Source of the DNA: Halanaerobium saccharolyticum | GTDB lineage: Bacteria > Bacillota > Halanaerobiia > Halanaerobiales > Halanaerobiaceae | Direction: 5' to 3' | Length of the DNA: 64,000 nucleotides | NCBI RefSeq assembly: GCF_003259895.1 | Contig: NZ_QLME01000009.1 | Span: 32,533 to 96,532 of the forward strand | In this document: in pieces, positions 42,942 to 50,557 of the stretch | Position numbering within the stretch: the first letter of the stretch is position 1 | Layout: the number at the start of each line of letters is the position of its first letter | Program-made: the position numbers and the translations under genes | Notes under the pieces: model-generated | Told to the model about the DNA's origin: nothing | Databases searched by the model: none | The model's input: only the letters and a program-made list of their open reading frames with translations

Positions 42942-43700
42942 ATGCTTGCCTTAGAGAAAATTGTGGCCTCTTTGATAATGCCACCGGGTTTATTTATATT
43001 ATTGTTGCTTTTGCTCACCATTTATTTATTCAAAAAATCAGATTCAGGTCTGATAAAACTGACATCTTTATTTTTACTGCTCTTTTTCTTCCTTCTTTCC
43101 ACAGCCTTTGGCGTTCAGTTCCTGCTCCATCCCCTCGAGAATTATGCCGAAGAAATTTCAGTTAATGCTTTCGAAAGGCATCCAATTGTTGTGCTTGGAG
43201 GCGGTCTCAATTATTACTCAAAAGCAGAAGCAAAACCATCTGTCCACAGTCTGCAGCGGCTGGTAAAAGGATATCAGCTGCACCGAAGATTGAAGACACC
43301 TTTGATTTATTCAGGAGGGATTGCACTCGGACAGGACAGAATATCAGAAGCTGATGCGGCTGGCGAATTATTAGAGTCCCTGGGAATGAATTTAGAGTTT
43401 TATATCAGTGAAAATCAGGCACAGACTACATTTGAAAATGCTGCTTATTTGAAAAAATGGCTTGAGGAAAACGGAGTAGAGAAAGTTTATCTTGTAACTT
43501 CGGCCTATCACATTTTGCGCTCAGCGGCTGTATTCGAGGCTCAAAACATTGATTTTTTAGCCGTCCACTCCGGCTTTATTTCTGACCATCAGTTTAGCTG
43601 GCTTGATTATCTGCCAAATAGAGGGGCCCTAACTTCCAATCTTTCTGCTCTCCATGAATGGGTTGGTCTGGCCTGGTATTATCTCCGGGGGCGGATTTGA
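42942..43700 (+). CDS. YdcF/ElyC-like (DUF218) membrane protein
   Basis: A 252-residue protein with two N-terminal membrane helices (about 8-28 and 36-58) and an outward DUF218 domain: HPIVVLGGGLNYYSKAEAKP, PLIYSGGIALGQDRISEADA with conserved Gly/Glu, ENQAQTTFENAAYLKKWLEE and VYLVTSAYHILRSAAVFEAQ. ElyC of E. coli acts in envelope carbohydrate (ECA/peptidoglycan) metabolism; no precise reaction is proven. It starts 13 bases after the kinase-like gene, so an envelope link for this operon is possible. Confidence 0.9.
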   Translation: MLALEKIVASLIMPPGLFILLLLLLTIYLFKKSDSGLIKLTSLFLLLFFFLLSTAFGVQFLLHPLENYAEEISVNAFERHPIVVLGGGLNYYSKAEAKPSVHSLQRLVKGYQLHRRLKTPLIYSGGIALGQDRISEADAAGELLESLGMNLEFYISENQAQTTFENAAYLKKWLEENGVEKVYLVTSAYHILRSAAVFEAQNIDFLAVHSGFISDHQFSWLDYLPNRGALTSNLSALHEWVGLAWYYLRGRI

Positions 43701-43862
43701 ATTGGGCTGGATATGATCTTTTTATTTGTGTTTCAGGCTCTGTTAATTGAAGCTGATTATTAAGTTGAGTAAATTATTTTAGATTAATTTCTAAACTTTA
43801 ATGATTTTTTAAACTTTTTCTGATAAACTATAAGTGTAGCTTAGAGAGAGTATTTAAAACAA

Positions 43863-43923
43863 AAGAGTAGAGAGTATCAAATCTCTTTTTAAGAAAATTT
43901 AAGTAAAAAACTACTCTTAAGGA
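43863..43923 (+). promoter_or_regulatory. Attenuator-like leader before the PHP gene
   Basis: AAGAGTAG (43863-43870) can pair with CTACTCTT (43911-43918) just before the ribosome site AAGGAG (43918-43923). A competing inner hairpin AGAGA (43869-43873) / TCTCT (43882-43886) is followed by TTTTT, as in a terminator. The two overlap by two bases, so they cannot both form fully. Confidence 0.4.
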
Positions 43924-43935
43924 GCTTGATATTTT

Positions 43936-44802
43936 ATGTCTAAAGATATGTTTAAGCAGAGAAAGAAAATTGATCTACACATGCATACAACTGCCTCTGA
44001 TGGTGCTTCAACCCCGGAGGAACTTGTAGAAAAATGTATAGAATTAGGTTTAGAGACTATTGCCGTAACTGACCACGATAATCTAACCTCAGTTGAAAAA
44101 GTACAGCGGCTGGGCCAGGAAAAAGGCCTAAATGTTGTATCTGGTATTGAAATTTCTACTTACAGAGGAGATGCAGAATATCATATATTGGGATATTTTG
44201 TTGATCTGGAAAATGATGCATTACTTGGTTTAACAGAAACAATTCTGGATTCCCGGGTCGAAAGGACCCACAAAATGATAGAAAAGTTAACTGAAATGGG
44301 TTATCCGCTGGAATTTGAAGATGTCAAGAAATTTGCTACCGGTGTTAGCCTGGGCCGCCCCCATGTGGCCAGAGCTATGATCGAAAAAGGCTATATTGAG
44401 GAAATAGGAGATGCCTTTACGGAAGAATTTATTGCCGGTGGTGGGAAAGCCTATGTGGAAAAGAAAAATATACTTCCAGCTGAAGCGATAGAAGTTATTT
44501 TAAAAGCAGGTGGAATCCCGGTAATTGCCCATCCCTATATTATTAATCACGGTCAGGCACTTGATAAAGAAGAAATTGCTCGTTTAAAAAGTGTGGGCCT
44601 GAGAGGTGTGGAAGTTTATCAGACCAAACATAACGAAAAAATTACAAAGAAATATAAAAAAATAGCAGAGGAACTGGATCTTTTAGTTACAGGTGGATCT
44701 GATTATCATGGTGAGAACTCACCCGGAATTTTACCCGGAGATAAAGGTATGACAGAGGCAGAATTTGCGGAGCTGGAAAGTTATGCCCATTCTATGCTAT
44801 AA
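43936..44802 (+). CDS. PHP domain phosphoesterase (RNase AM / YciV-like)
   Basis: A 288-residue metal-dependent phosphoesterase. PHP motifs in order: DLHMHTTASDGASTPEEL (motif I), AVTDHDNLTSVEKVQ (II), VVSGIEISTYRGDAEYHILG (III), GGIPVIAHPYIINHG and the final TGGSDYHGENSPG (IV). This is the arrangement in E. coli RNase AM (YciV), which trims 5' ends of RNA and hydrolyses 3',5'-bisphosphonucleotides. Length agrees (about 285-295). Alone between terminators. Confidence 0.92.
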   Translation: MSKDMFKQRKKIDLHMHTTASDGASTPEELVEKCIELGLETIAVTDHDNLTSVEKVQRLGQEKGLNVVSGIEISTYRGDAEYHILGYFVDLENDALLGLTETILDSRVERTHKMIEKLTEMGYPLEFEDVKKFATGVSLGRPHVARAMIEKGYIEEIGDAFTEEFIAGGGKAYVEKKNILPAEAIEVILKAGGIPVIAHPYIINHGQALDKEEIARLKSVGLRGVEVYQTKHNEKITKKYKKIAEELDLLVTGGSDYHGENSPGILPGDKGMTEAEFAELESYAHSML

Positions 44803-44845
44803 TATATGTCAGTCAGTAAGAGCAGGCTGATTGAATTTTAAGCTG

Positions 44846-44872
44846 AAGCCGGAGTAAAATCCGGCTTTTTTA
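44846..44872 (+). terminator. Terminator after the PHP gene
   Basis: AAGCCGG (44846-44852), loop AGTAAAAT, CCGGCTT (44861-44867), then a T-run. Perfect 7-pair stem. Confidence 0.9.
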
Positions 44873-45020
44873 AAGTTAATTTATTAAAATGCTGGAGTTG
44901 ATAAAACTTTGCTAGTAATTCAATTTAAGATTGTAAATTAAAGTTTTTGATTTAGAATAAGTTTTTCAAAATATAATTTGGATGAATTTAAAACTTAAAA
45001 AGGAGTAGTGAGTAAAGAGA

Positions 45021-46028
45021 ATGCATAAGGTAACGATGATTGCTGGAGATGGAATTGGACCTGAAATATCAGATGCTGTAGCAGAAATAATTGCAGCTGC
45101 TGGAGTTGAGATTAACTGGGATAAGGTGGAAGCCGGGGCTGGAGTGATGGAGAAATATGGAACTCCCCTGCCGGAAGAGGTTTTTAAGTCAATCAGGAAA
45201 AATAGGGTGGCTTTAAAAGGACCGATCACAACCCCGGTAGGCAGTGGATTTAGAAGTGTTAATGTTGCTATCCGCAAAGAATTAAATTTATATGCTAATG
45301 TCCGTCCGCTTAAGGTTCATGCGAAACAATTTGCTAAAGATGAAAATATTGATATGGTTGTTTTTAGAGAAAATACTGAGGGGCTTTATGTGGGAATTGA
45401 ACACTATGTTGGTGATCAGGCAGCAGAAAGTATTAAGATTATCACTCGGAAGGCTTCCCGCAAGATCACCGAAAGAGCTTTTGAATATGCAGTCCGGGAA
45501 GGGCGCAAAAAAGTAACAGCTGTCCATAAAGCAAATATTTTAAAATTCAGTGACGGCCTCTTTTTAGAAGAAGCTCGCAAGGTCGCTGCAAAATATAAAG
45601 AGACCCATCCTGAAATAGAATTTGATGATAAAATTGTTGATAATATGTGTATGCAGATGGTGCAGTATCCGGAACAGTACGATGTTTTGGTGATGCCCAA
45701 TTTATACGGAGATATTGTTTCTGACCTGGGTGCAGGATTAATTGGTGGTCTAGGCCTGGCTCCGGGAATGAATCTTGGTGATGATCTGGCAGTATTTGAA
45801 GCAGTTCACGGAAGTGCACCTGACATTGCCGGTCAGAACAAAGCCAATCCAGTGGCTCTGCTTTTCTCAGCAGTTTTAATGCTTAAACATTTGGGAGAAA
45901 CTAAGGCAGCAGATAGAATTGAAACTGCAGTTTCTACAGTTCTAAATCAGGGAGAGGTTTTAACTGGAGATTTAGGAGGTACTGCTTCCACTGATCAGAT
46001 TACTGCAGCAATTATTTCTGAACTATAA
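45021..46028 (+). CDS. Isocitrate dehydrogenase, NAD-type (isocitrate/isopropylmalate family)
   Basis: A 335-residue oxidative decarboxylase converting isocitrate to 2-oxoglutarate. [15 protein letters not shown] at the start, [20 protein letters not shown] near residue 66 (the Ser-containing isocitrate loop, with NVAIR in place of the leucine pocket of LeuB), [47 protein letters not shown] with metal-binding Asp, and [19 protein letters not shown] in the coenzyme site. The Asp/Ile-Ala loop suggests NAD rather than NADP. Next to aconitase B, it supplies 2-oxoglutarate for glutamate. Homoisocitrate or isopropylmalate dehydrogenase are less likely. Confidence 0.92.
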   Translation: MHKVTMIAGDGIGPEISDAVAEIIAAAGVEINWDKVEAGAGVMEKYGTPLPEEVFKSIRKNRVALKGPITTPVGSGFRSVNVAIRKELNLYANVRPLKVHAKQFAKDENIDMVVFRENTEGLYVGIEHYVGDQAAESIKIITRKASRKITERAFEYAVREGRKKVTAVHKANILKFSDGLFLEEARKVAAKYKETHPEIEFDDKIVDNMCMQMVQYPEQYDVLVMPNLYGDIVSDLGAGLIGGLGLAPGMNLGDDLAVFEAVHGSAPDIAGQNKANPVALLFSAVLMLKHLGETKAADRIETAVSTVLNQGEVLTGDLGGTASTDQITAAIISEL

Positions 46029-46055
46029 TTAAGATAAGAGAGGAGAGATTAAGTA

Positions 46056-48617
46056 ATGGAAGCTAAATTGAAAACTTTATTGGATTATTTAAAAGAATAT
46101 AAAAAGAAGGCAGTAGAGAGAAAAAATGCTTATGGACTTGATCCCAGACCCCTGGAGGCGGAAGAGGTAGAAGCCCTTTTTGCCGGTTTAAAAGTTGAGG
46201 GTTTAGAAAATAAGACTTTTGCAATATTTGAGGAAGAGAGACTGGATCAGCTGGTTTTAAGATTAATTGCGGAAGAAGTAAAAAGGGGTACATTTCCCGC
46301 CTCTCATGCTAAGGCTGAAGGTCTGGTTGAGATTATTAAGGAAGCAAAAATTAGAGAAGAAGAAAATCCTTATTTGAGATCCGGGGATGCATTAGAGCTG
46401 CTGGCAGATATGAAGGGCGGGGCAGCTACCTCACGTTTAATTGATTTATTTGCTAAAGAAATCTATCGGGATCAGATTACCGAGATTTTAAAAGAAACTG
46501 TACTGGTCACAAAGGCAGACTTTGAAAAGTTAAAGGAGCTGGCAGCAGAAAATTCTTATTTCAAAAAGAAGATTGATGAGCTGATGCTGAGCTGGGCTTA
46601 CAGAGATTTTGCTGAAAACTGGAAGCTGGAGGATCAATATCAGGGTCTATCTTTAAGAGTTGGTGACAATATTACAACCGGACATTTAAGTCCTTCTAAA
46701 AATGCCAACAGCAGAACTGACCAGCCCCGCCATGCACAATTTGTAATGGATGGTCGTGATGATGAAGAAGATCTCTGGGGTAGATTAGAACAGCTCAAAG
46801 ACCAGAAAGCTGAGGCTGAGACCATTTTCTTTACCGCTGGTAAGGCTCTGGGAGAAGGTTCATCTCGTAAGTCTGCAACCTATACCATGCAGCAGCTCCT
46901 GGGTCAGCCTGTAGCCGGTGAACCAGAAAAGAAAAAAGGTGGAGTAGTAGTTGCCAAAAGTTTTGCCCCTATTTTTAAGGAATCATTAGTTGCCTCAGGA
47001 ATTCTACCTTTAGAGGCAGATACAACAGAGATTGAAGAGGGCGATAGCCTCAAAGTTGATCTGAAGTCTAAAAAGCTTTTAGTTAATGATCAGCTTGAAC
47101 TTAAGATTGAATTACCAATTGATTATAAGTTGAAAAAAATTGCAGCAGGTGGGATGACCTATTTTGATGCCGGTAATCAACTGCAGGCAATGGCTTTAGA
47201 CTATTGTCAAGAAAATGGAATTGAAACTGGAGAGGTTAAAACTCCAGCTGAGCAGAATGTTATTAAGGAAGATTCCAGACCTCCACAGACTCTGGCTCAG
47301 AAAATTGTAGCTCATAATCGTCTTGATGGTAAGGATACAATTTTGCCGGGAGAGACTGCTCAGGTCAAAATGAGAGGTGCTTTTTCTCAGGATACAACTG
47401 GGCCAATGACCATGGATGAATATCAGTCCATGGCAGGAGAAGATTTTGGAGCTGAATTTGTAGTTCAGTCTTTATGTCATACGGGTGAGTGTCCTTCCAG
47501 TGCAGAAAGAGATACCCATAAATTTTTGCATGATTTTGTTACCGAGCGCGGGGGTGTCTGTCTGCAGACAGGAGAAGGAATTATTCATACTATAGGTAAC
47601 CGCTTTGTTCTGCCAACTGATGTAATTGTTGGTGGGGATTCTCATACCAGAACACCAAGAGGGATTTCTTTTCCAGCAGCTTCAGATATTGTAGCCGGAG
47701 TAATGAAATATGGTAAACAGGATTTAACTATGGACGAATCGGTCAAAGTTAAATTTACCGGTCAGCCGCCCGAAGGTATTACGGCCCGTGATTTAGTATC
47801 TGCTCTGGTTGTTTATGCAGATAAAACTGTTGGTAAAGATATTTATAATGGTAGAATTATTGAGATGGAAGGTGTAGATTTCTTAACTTCTGATGAACGT
47901 TATATTTTAACAAATGCTGTAGCAGAAAGAAGTGCTTCTGCAGGAGTTGTACCTTCTGACGAGACTACTGTAGAAACTATAAAGGAAAATCTGGAATATT
48001 TAAAATCTCGTCCTGATGCAGATTCTTCTCCCTCAGTTAAAAATACTATTCAGGCTGTTGAGGAGTATCTGGAGGATCCTGTCTTATTTACAGCTGATGA
48101 AGATGCAGAATATGCAGCTGAAATTATAATTCCGCTGGAGGAACTTTCCGAACCTCTGGTTGCCAAACCACATCATCCGGATAATGTAGCTCCTTTAAGT
48201 GAAGTTGAGGGAGAGCAAATTGATGAGGTTTATATTGGCAGCTGTGTTGGAGGAGACCTCAAAAGTATTCAGGAAGCAGCAGCAGTAATTTCCGGCCATC
48301 AGATTCCACAGGATTTGAATGTGGTAGTTGGACCTGCCTCCCGTGATATTTACGAAGAATTGATTGTAGATGGAACTATGGAAAGACTTACTAGAGCTGG
48401 TGCAACAGTGATTATGCCAGGCTGTGGTTTATGTATGGGAAATAAGCGCCGCATCGGTTCAGGTGCCACTGCCTTTACCACCACCACCCGTAATTATCAG
48501 TCGCGGATTGGACCATCAGATTCTCGTACCTATCTTGGCAGTGCCCAGGTAGCAGGCTGTGTGGCAGTTTTAGGGCATATCCCGAGTCCTGAGGAGTATT
48601 TTAAGTTATATAAATAA
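46056..48617 (+). CDS. acnB: Aconitate hydratase B (bifunctional aconitase / 2-methylisocitrate dehydratase type)
   Basis: An 853-residue [4Fe-4S] aconitase of the B type, interconverting citrate and isocitrate. The N-terminal HEAT-like domain (KRGTFPASHAKAEGLVEIIK, then GGAATSRLIDLF), the swivelling domain 4 placed before the catalytic core (LRVGDNITTGHLSPSKNANS) and the core GGDSHTRTPRGISFPAASD are all in AcnB order. Cluster ligands are the Cys in IGSCVGGDLKSIQ (about 728) and both in MPGCGLCMGNKRR (about 789 and 792). It lies 27 bases behind the isocitrate dehydrogenase gene and forms an operon with it; no citrate synthase is in the window. Confidence 0.95.
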   Translation: MEAKLKTLLDYLKEYKKKAVERKNAYGLDPRPLEAEEVEALFAGLKVEGLENKTFAIFEEERLDQLVLRLIAEEVKRGTFPASHAKAEGLVEIIKEAKIREEENPYLRSGDALELLADMKGGAATSRLIDLFAKEIYRDQITEILKETVLVTKADFEKLKELAAENSYFKKKIDELMLSWAYRDFAENWKLEDQYQGLSLRVGDNITTGHLSPSKNANSRTDQPRHAQFVMDGRDDEEDLWGRLEQLKDQKAEAETIFFTAGKALGEGSSRKSATYTMQQLLGQPVAGEPEKKKGGVVVAKSFAPIFKESLVASGILPLEADTTEIEEGDSLKVDLKSKKLLVNDQLELKIELPIDYKLKKIAAGGMTYFDAGNQLQAMALDYCQENGIETGEVKTPAEQNVIKEDSRPPQTLAQKIVAHNRLDGKDTILPGETAQVKMRGAFSQDTTGPMTMDEYQSMAGEDFGAEFVVQSLCHTGECPSSAERDTHKFLHDFVTERGGVCLQTGEGIIHTIGNRFVLPTDVIVGGDSHTRTPRGISFPAASDIVAGVMKYGKQDLTMDESVKVKFTGQPPEGITARDLVSALVVYADKTVGKDIYNGRIIEMEGVDFLTSDERYILTNAVAERSASAGVVPSDETTVETIKENLEYLKSRPDADSSPSVKNTIQAVEEYLEDPVLFTADEDAEYAAEIIIPLEELSEPLVAKPHHPDNVAPLSEVEGEQIDEVYIGSCVGGDLKSIQEAAAVISGHQIPQDLNVVVGPASRDIYEELIVDGTMERLTRAGATVIMPGCGLCMGNKRRIGSGATAFTTTTRNYQSRIGPSDSRTYLGSAQVAGCVAVLGHIPSPEEYFKLYK

Positions 48618-48678
48618 ACGTGCAGGCACCGTTTACAGGACCAATTATTCCCAATTTATTAAGAGTGAATTTAATTAG

Positions 48679-48710
48679 CAGCAGCCTGATTATTTGGGGC
48701 TGCTGTTTTA
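48679..48710 (+). terminator. Terminator after acnB
   Basis: CAGCAGCC (48679-48686), loop TGATTATTTGG, GGCTGCTG (48698-48705), then TTTTA. Perfect 8-pair stem. Confidence 0.88.
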
Positions 48711-48742
48711 CTTAAGAAATATTTTAGATAATTATAGGCCTG

Positions 48743-48751
48743 TGATATAAT
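48743..48751 (+). promoter_or_regulatory. Extended -10 promoter
   Basis: TGATATAAT at 48743-48751, 36 bases before the ATG at 48787. No good -35. Confidence 0.5.
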
Positions 48752-48786
48752 TAATGTAACTTGAAGTTAAAAATGAGGTGTATTTA

Positions 48787-50355
48787 ATGAAAAAATTTAA
48801 CAGTACGGGTGTCTGTATTCCAGAAAAACATTATATGGCTGATGTAAGGAAAAAGATTGATAAAATAAAAAAGATGGTGGAAGCAGGAAAGTACTTTACT
48901 ATTAATAAACCTCGCCAATTTGGAAAGACAACAATTTTTCATTTATTAAAAAAAGAGCTTGATCAATCAAATTATCTTGTTTTAAAATTAAGTTTTGAAA
49001 TAATGAGTACCGAAGTATTCAAGTCCGAAAAAGTTTTTGTAGAAAATTTTTTAAAGGCTATTAAAAGAATTATACGGTTTTCTAATAGTCAAAATAAAAA
49101 ACTTTTGCTTGAGTTGATTGAAAGAAATAAAAAAGAATTAAATAATTTAACAGATTTAAATTATTTTTTAACAGATTTTATAGAGATTTCAGAAGAAGAA
49201 GTTGTATTAATGATAGATGAAGTCGATAAAAGCAGTAATAATCAGCTTTTTTTAGATTTTTTAGGTTTACTGCGCAGCAAATATTTATTACAGGCTGAAG
49301 GACAGGATTTCAGTTTTAAAAGTGTGATATTAGCAGGTGTTCATGATGTTAAAAATTTAAAGCTCAAATTAAGAGCTGATGAAGAGCATAAATATAATAG
49401 TCCCTGGAATATTGCCAGTGAATTTAGTGTTGATTTTGAGCTGGAAGTAGCAGAAATTGCTTCAATGCTAAAGGATTATTCAGGAGAAAGAAATATTAAC
49501 CTTGATTTAGAATATTTTTCGGAAAAAATTCATTATTATACTTCAGGTCATCCATTTTTGGTTAGTAAACTTGCCGAAATAATTGATAGTGAAATACTTG
49601 CAGCAAATGAAGAAAGCTGGCATAAAGATTATCTTGAACAGGCAGTGAAATTGATTTTACAGAAGAACCTGCCTAATTTTGATACCTTAATTAAAAATAT
49701 AGAGAATAATAATGATTTAGAGAAGCTCTGTACTGACTTAATTGTTGATGGTAGAAAAATAAGTTATAATCAGGATAATCCAACAATAGAAAAAGGTGAA
49801 TTATATGGTATATTTAAAAAAGAAAATGGAAGATTAAGTGTCCATAATAAAATTTATGAACAAAGAATATATAACTATTTAATCTCAAAAATAGAAAATG
49901 AACTAAAAACTGATGCATTTGATTTCAGATATAATTTTATAGATGAAGGTAATTTAAATTTAAAAGCTGTATTAGAACGTTTTCAAACTTTCATCAAAGA
50001 ACAGTACAGCTGCAGGGATAGAGAATTTTTAGAGAGAAATGGTCGTCTTATCTTTCTTGCTTTCTTAAAACCAATTATTAATGGTAAAGGATTTGATTTC
50101 AAAGAAGTTCAGATTTCTCAAGAAAAGCGGTTAGATGTTGTTGTGACCTATCTGGATCAGAAATATATTTTGGAATTAAAGATCTGGAGAGGGGAAGAAT
50201 ATCATAAGCAGGGATTAAAACAGCTTGCTGACTATCTAGAGAGTCAGGGAATGGAAGAAGGATATCTTTTGAGTTTTAACTTTAATCAAAATAAAGAATA
50301 TAAAAACAGAGAACTGACGGTCGATGATAAGAAAATTTATGCTTACTGGGTTTAA
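48787..50355 (+). CDS. AAA ATPase-like protein with C-terminal PD-(D/E)XK-like domain
   Basis: A 522-residue protein. N-terminal ATPase: FNSTGVCIPEKHYMADVRKK, Walker A-like INKPRQFGKTTIFHLLKK (about 38-55), Walker B VVLMIDEVDKSSNNQLFLDF (about 138). This resembles AAA-like (PF14516) proteins. The C-terminal segment EKRLDVVVTYLDQKYILELK, with D then E-x-K, is a nuclease-type core as in the gene at 19335. The two proteins share the overall plan but not close sequence. The ATG at 48787 follows GAGGTG by seven bases. Biological role unknown; defence or mobile-element function is often suspected for this group. Confidence 0.82.
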   Translation: MKKFNSTGVCIPEKHYMADVRKKIDKIKKMVEAGKYFTINKPRQFGKTTIFHLLKKELDQSNYLVLKLSFEIMSTEVFKSEKVFVENFLKAIKRIIRFSNSQNKKLLLELIERNKKELNNLTDLNYFLTDFIEISEEEVVLMIDEVDKSSNNQLFLDFLGLLRSKYLLQAEGQDFSFKSVILAGVHDVKNLKLKLRADEEHKYNSPWNIASEFSVDFELEVAEIASMLKDYSGERNINLDLEYFSEKIHYYTSGHPFLVSKLAEIIDSEILAANEESWHKDYLEQAVKLILQKNLPNFDTLIKNIENNNDLEKLCTDLIVDGRKISYNQDNPTIEKGELYGIFKKENGRLSVHNKIYEQRIYNYLISKIENELKTDAFDFRYNFIDEGNLNLKAVLERFQTFIKEQYSCRDREFLERNGRLIFLAFLKPIINGKGFDFKEVQISQEKRLDVVVTYLDQKYILELKIWRGEEYHKQGLKQLADYLESQGMEEGYLLSFNFNQNKEYKNRELTVDDKKIYAYWV

Positions 50356-50471
50356 TTATTACTATAATTTTTAGTCTGAATATCTATTAATTTGTAACTT
50401 GCTTTCTGAAATTAACCTTGTAATTTTAACCAAAGTTCTATATAATTATATATCGCTGCACCAGAAATATT

Positions 50472-50518
50472 AGCTGTCTGCTGATTATCAATTTTAATTA
50501 GCAGGCGGCTTTCTTTTG
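50472..50518 (+). terminator. Terminator after the AAA gene
   Basis: AGCTGTCTGCT (50472-50482) and AGCAGGCGGCT (50500-50510) pair over 11 positions with two G-U pairs, then TTCTTTTG. Good intrinsic terminator. Confidence 0.8.
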
Positions 50519-50557
50519 TTTTAAATTATAGAATTCTGACAATTGAAGGAGCATAAA

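Noticed and set aside
45292-45819. Several overlapping frames on both strands inside the isocitrate dehydrogenase gene
   Set aside because: All are shadows of a clear enzyme gene with full motif set; none has a ribosome site or recognisable protein.
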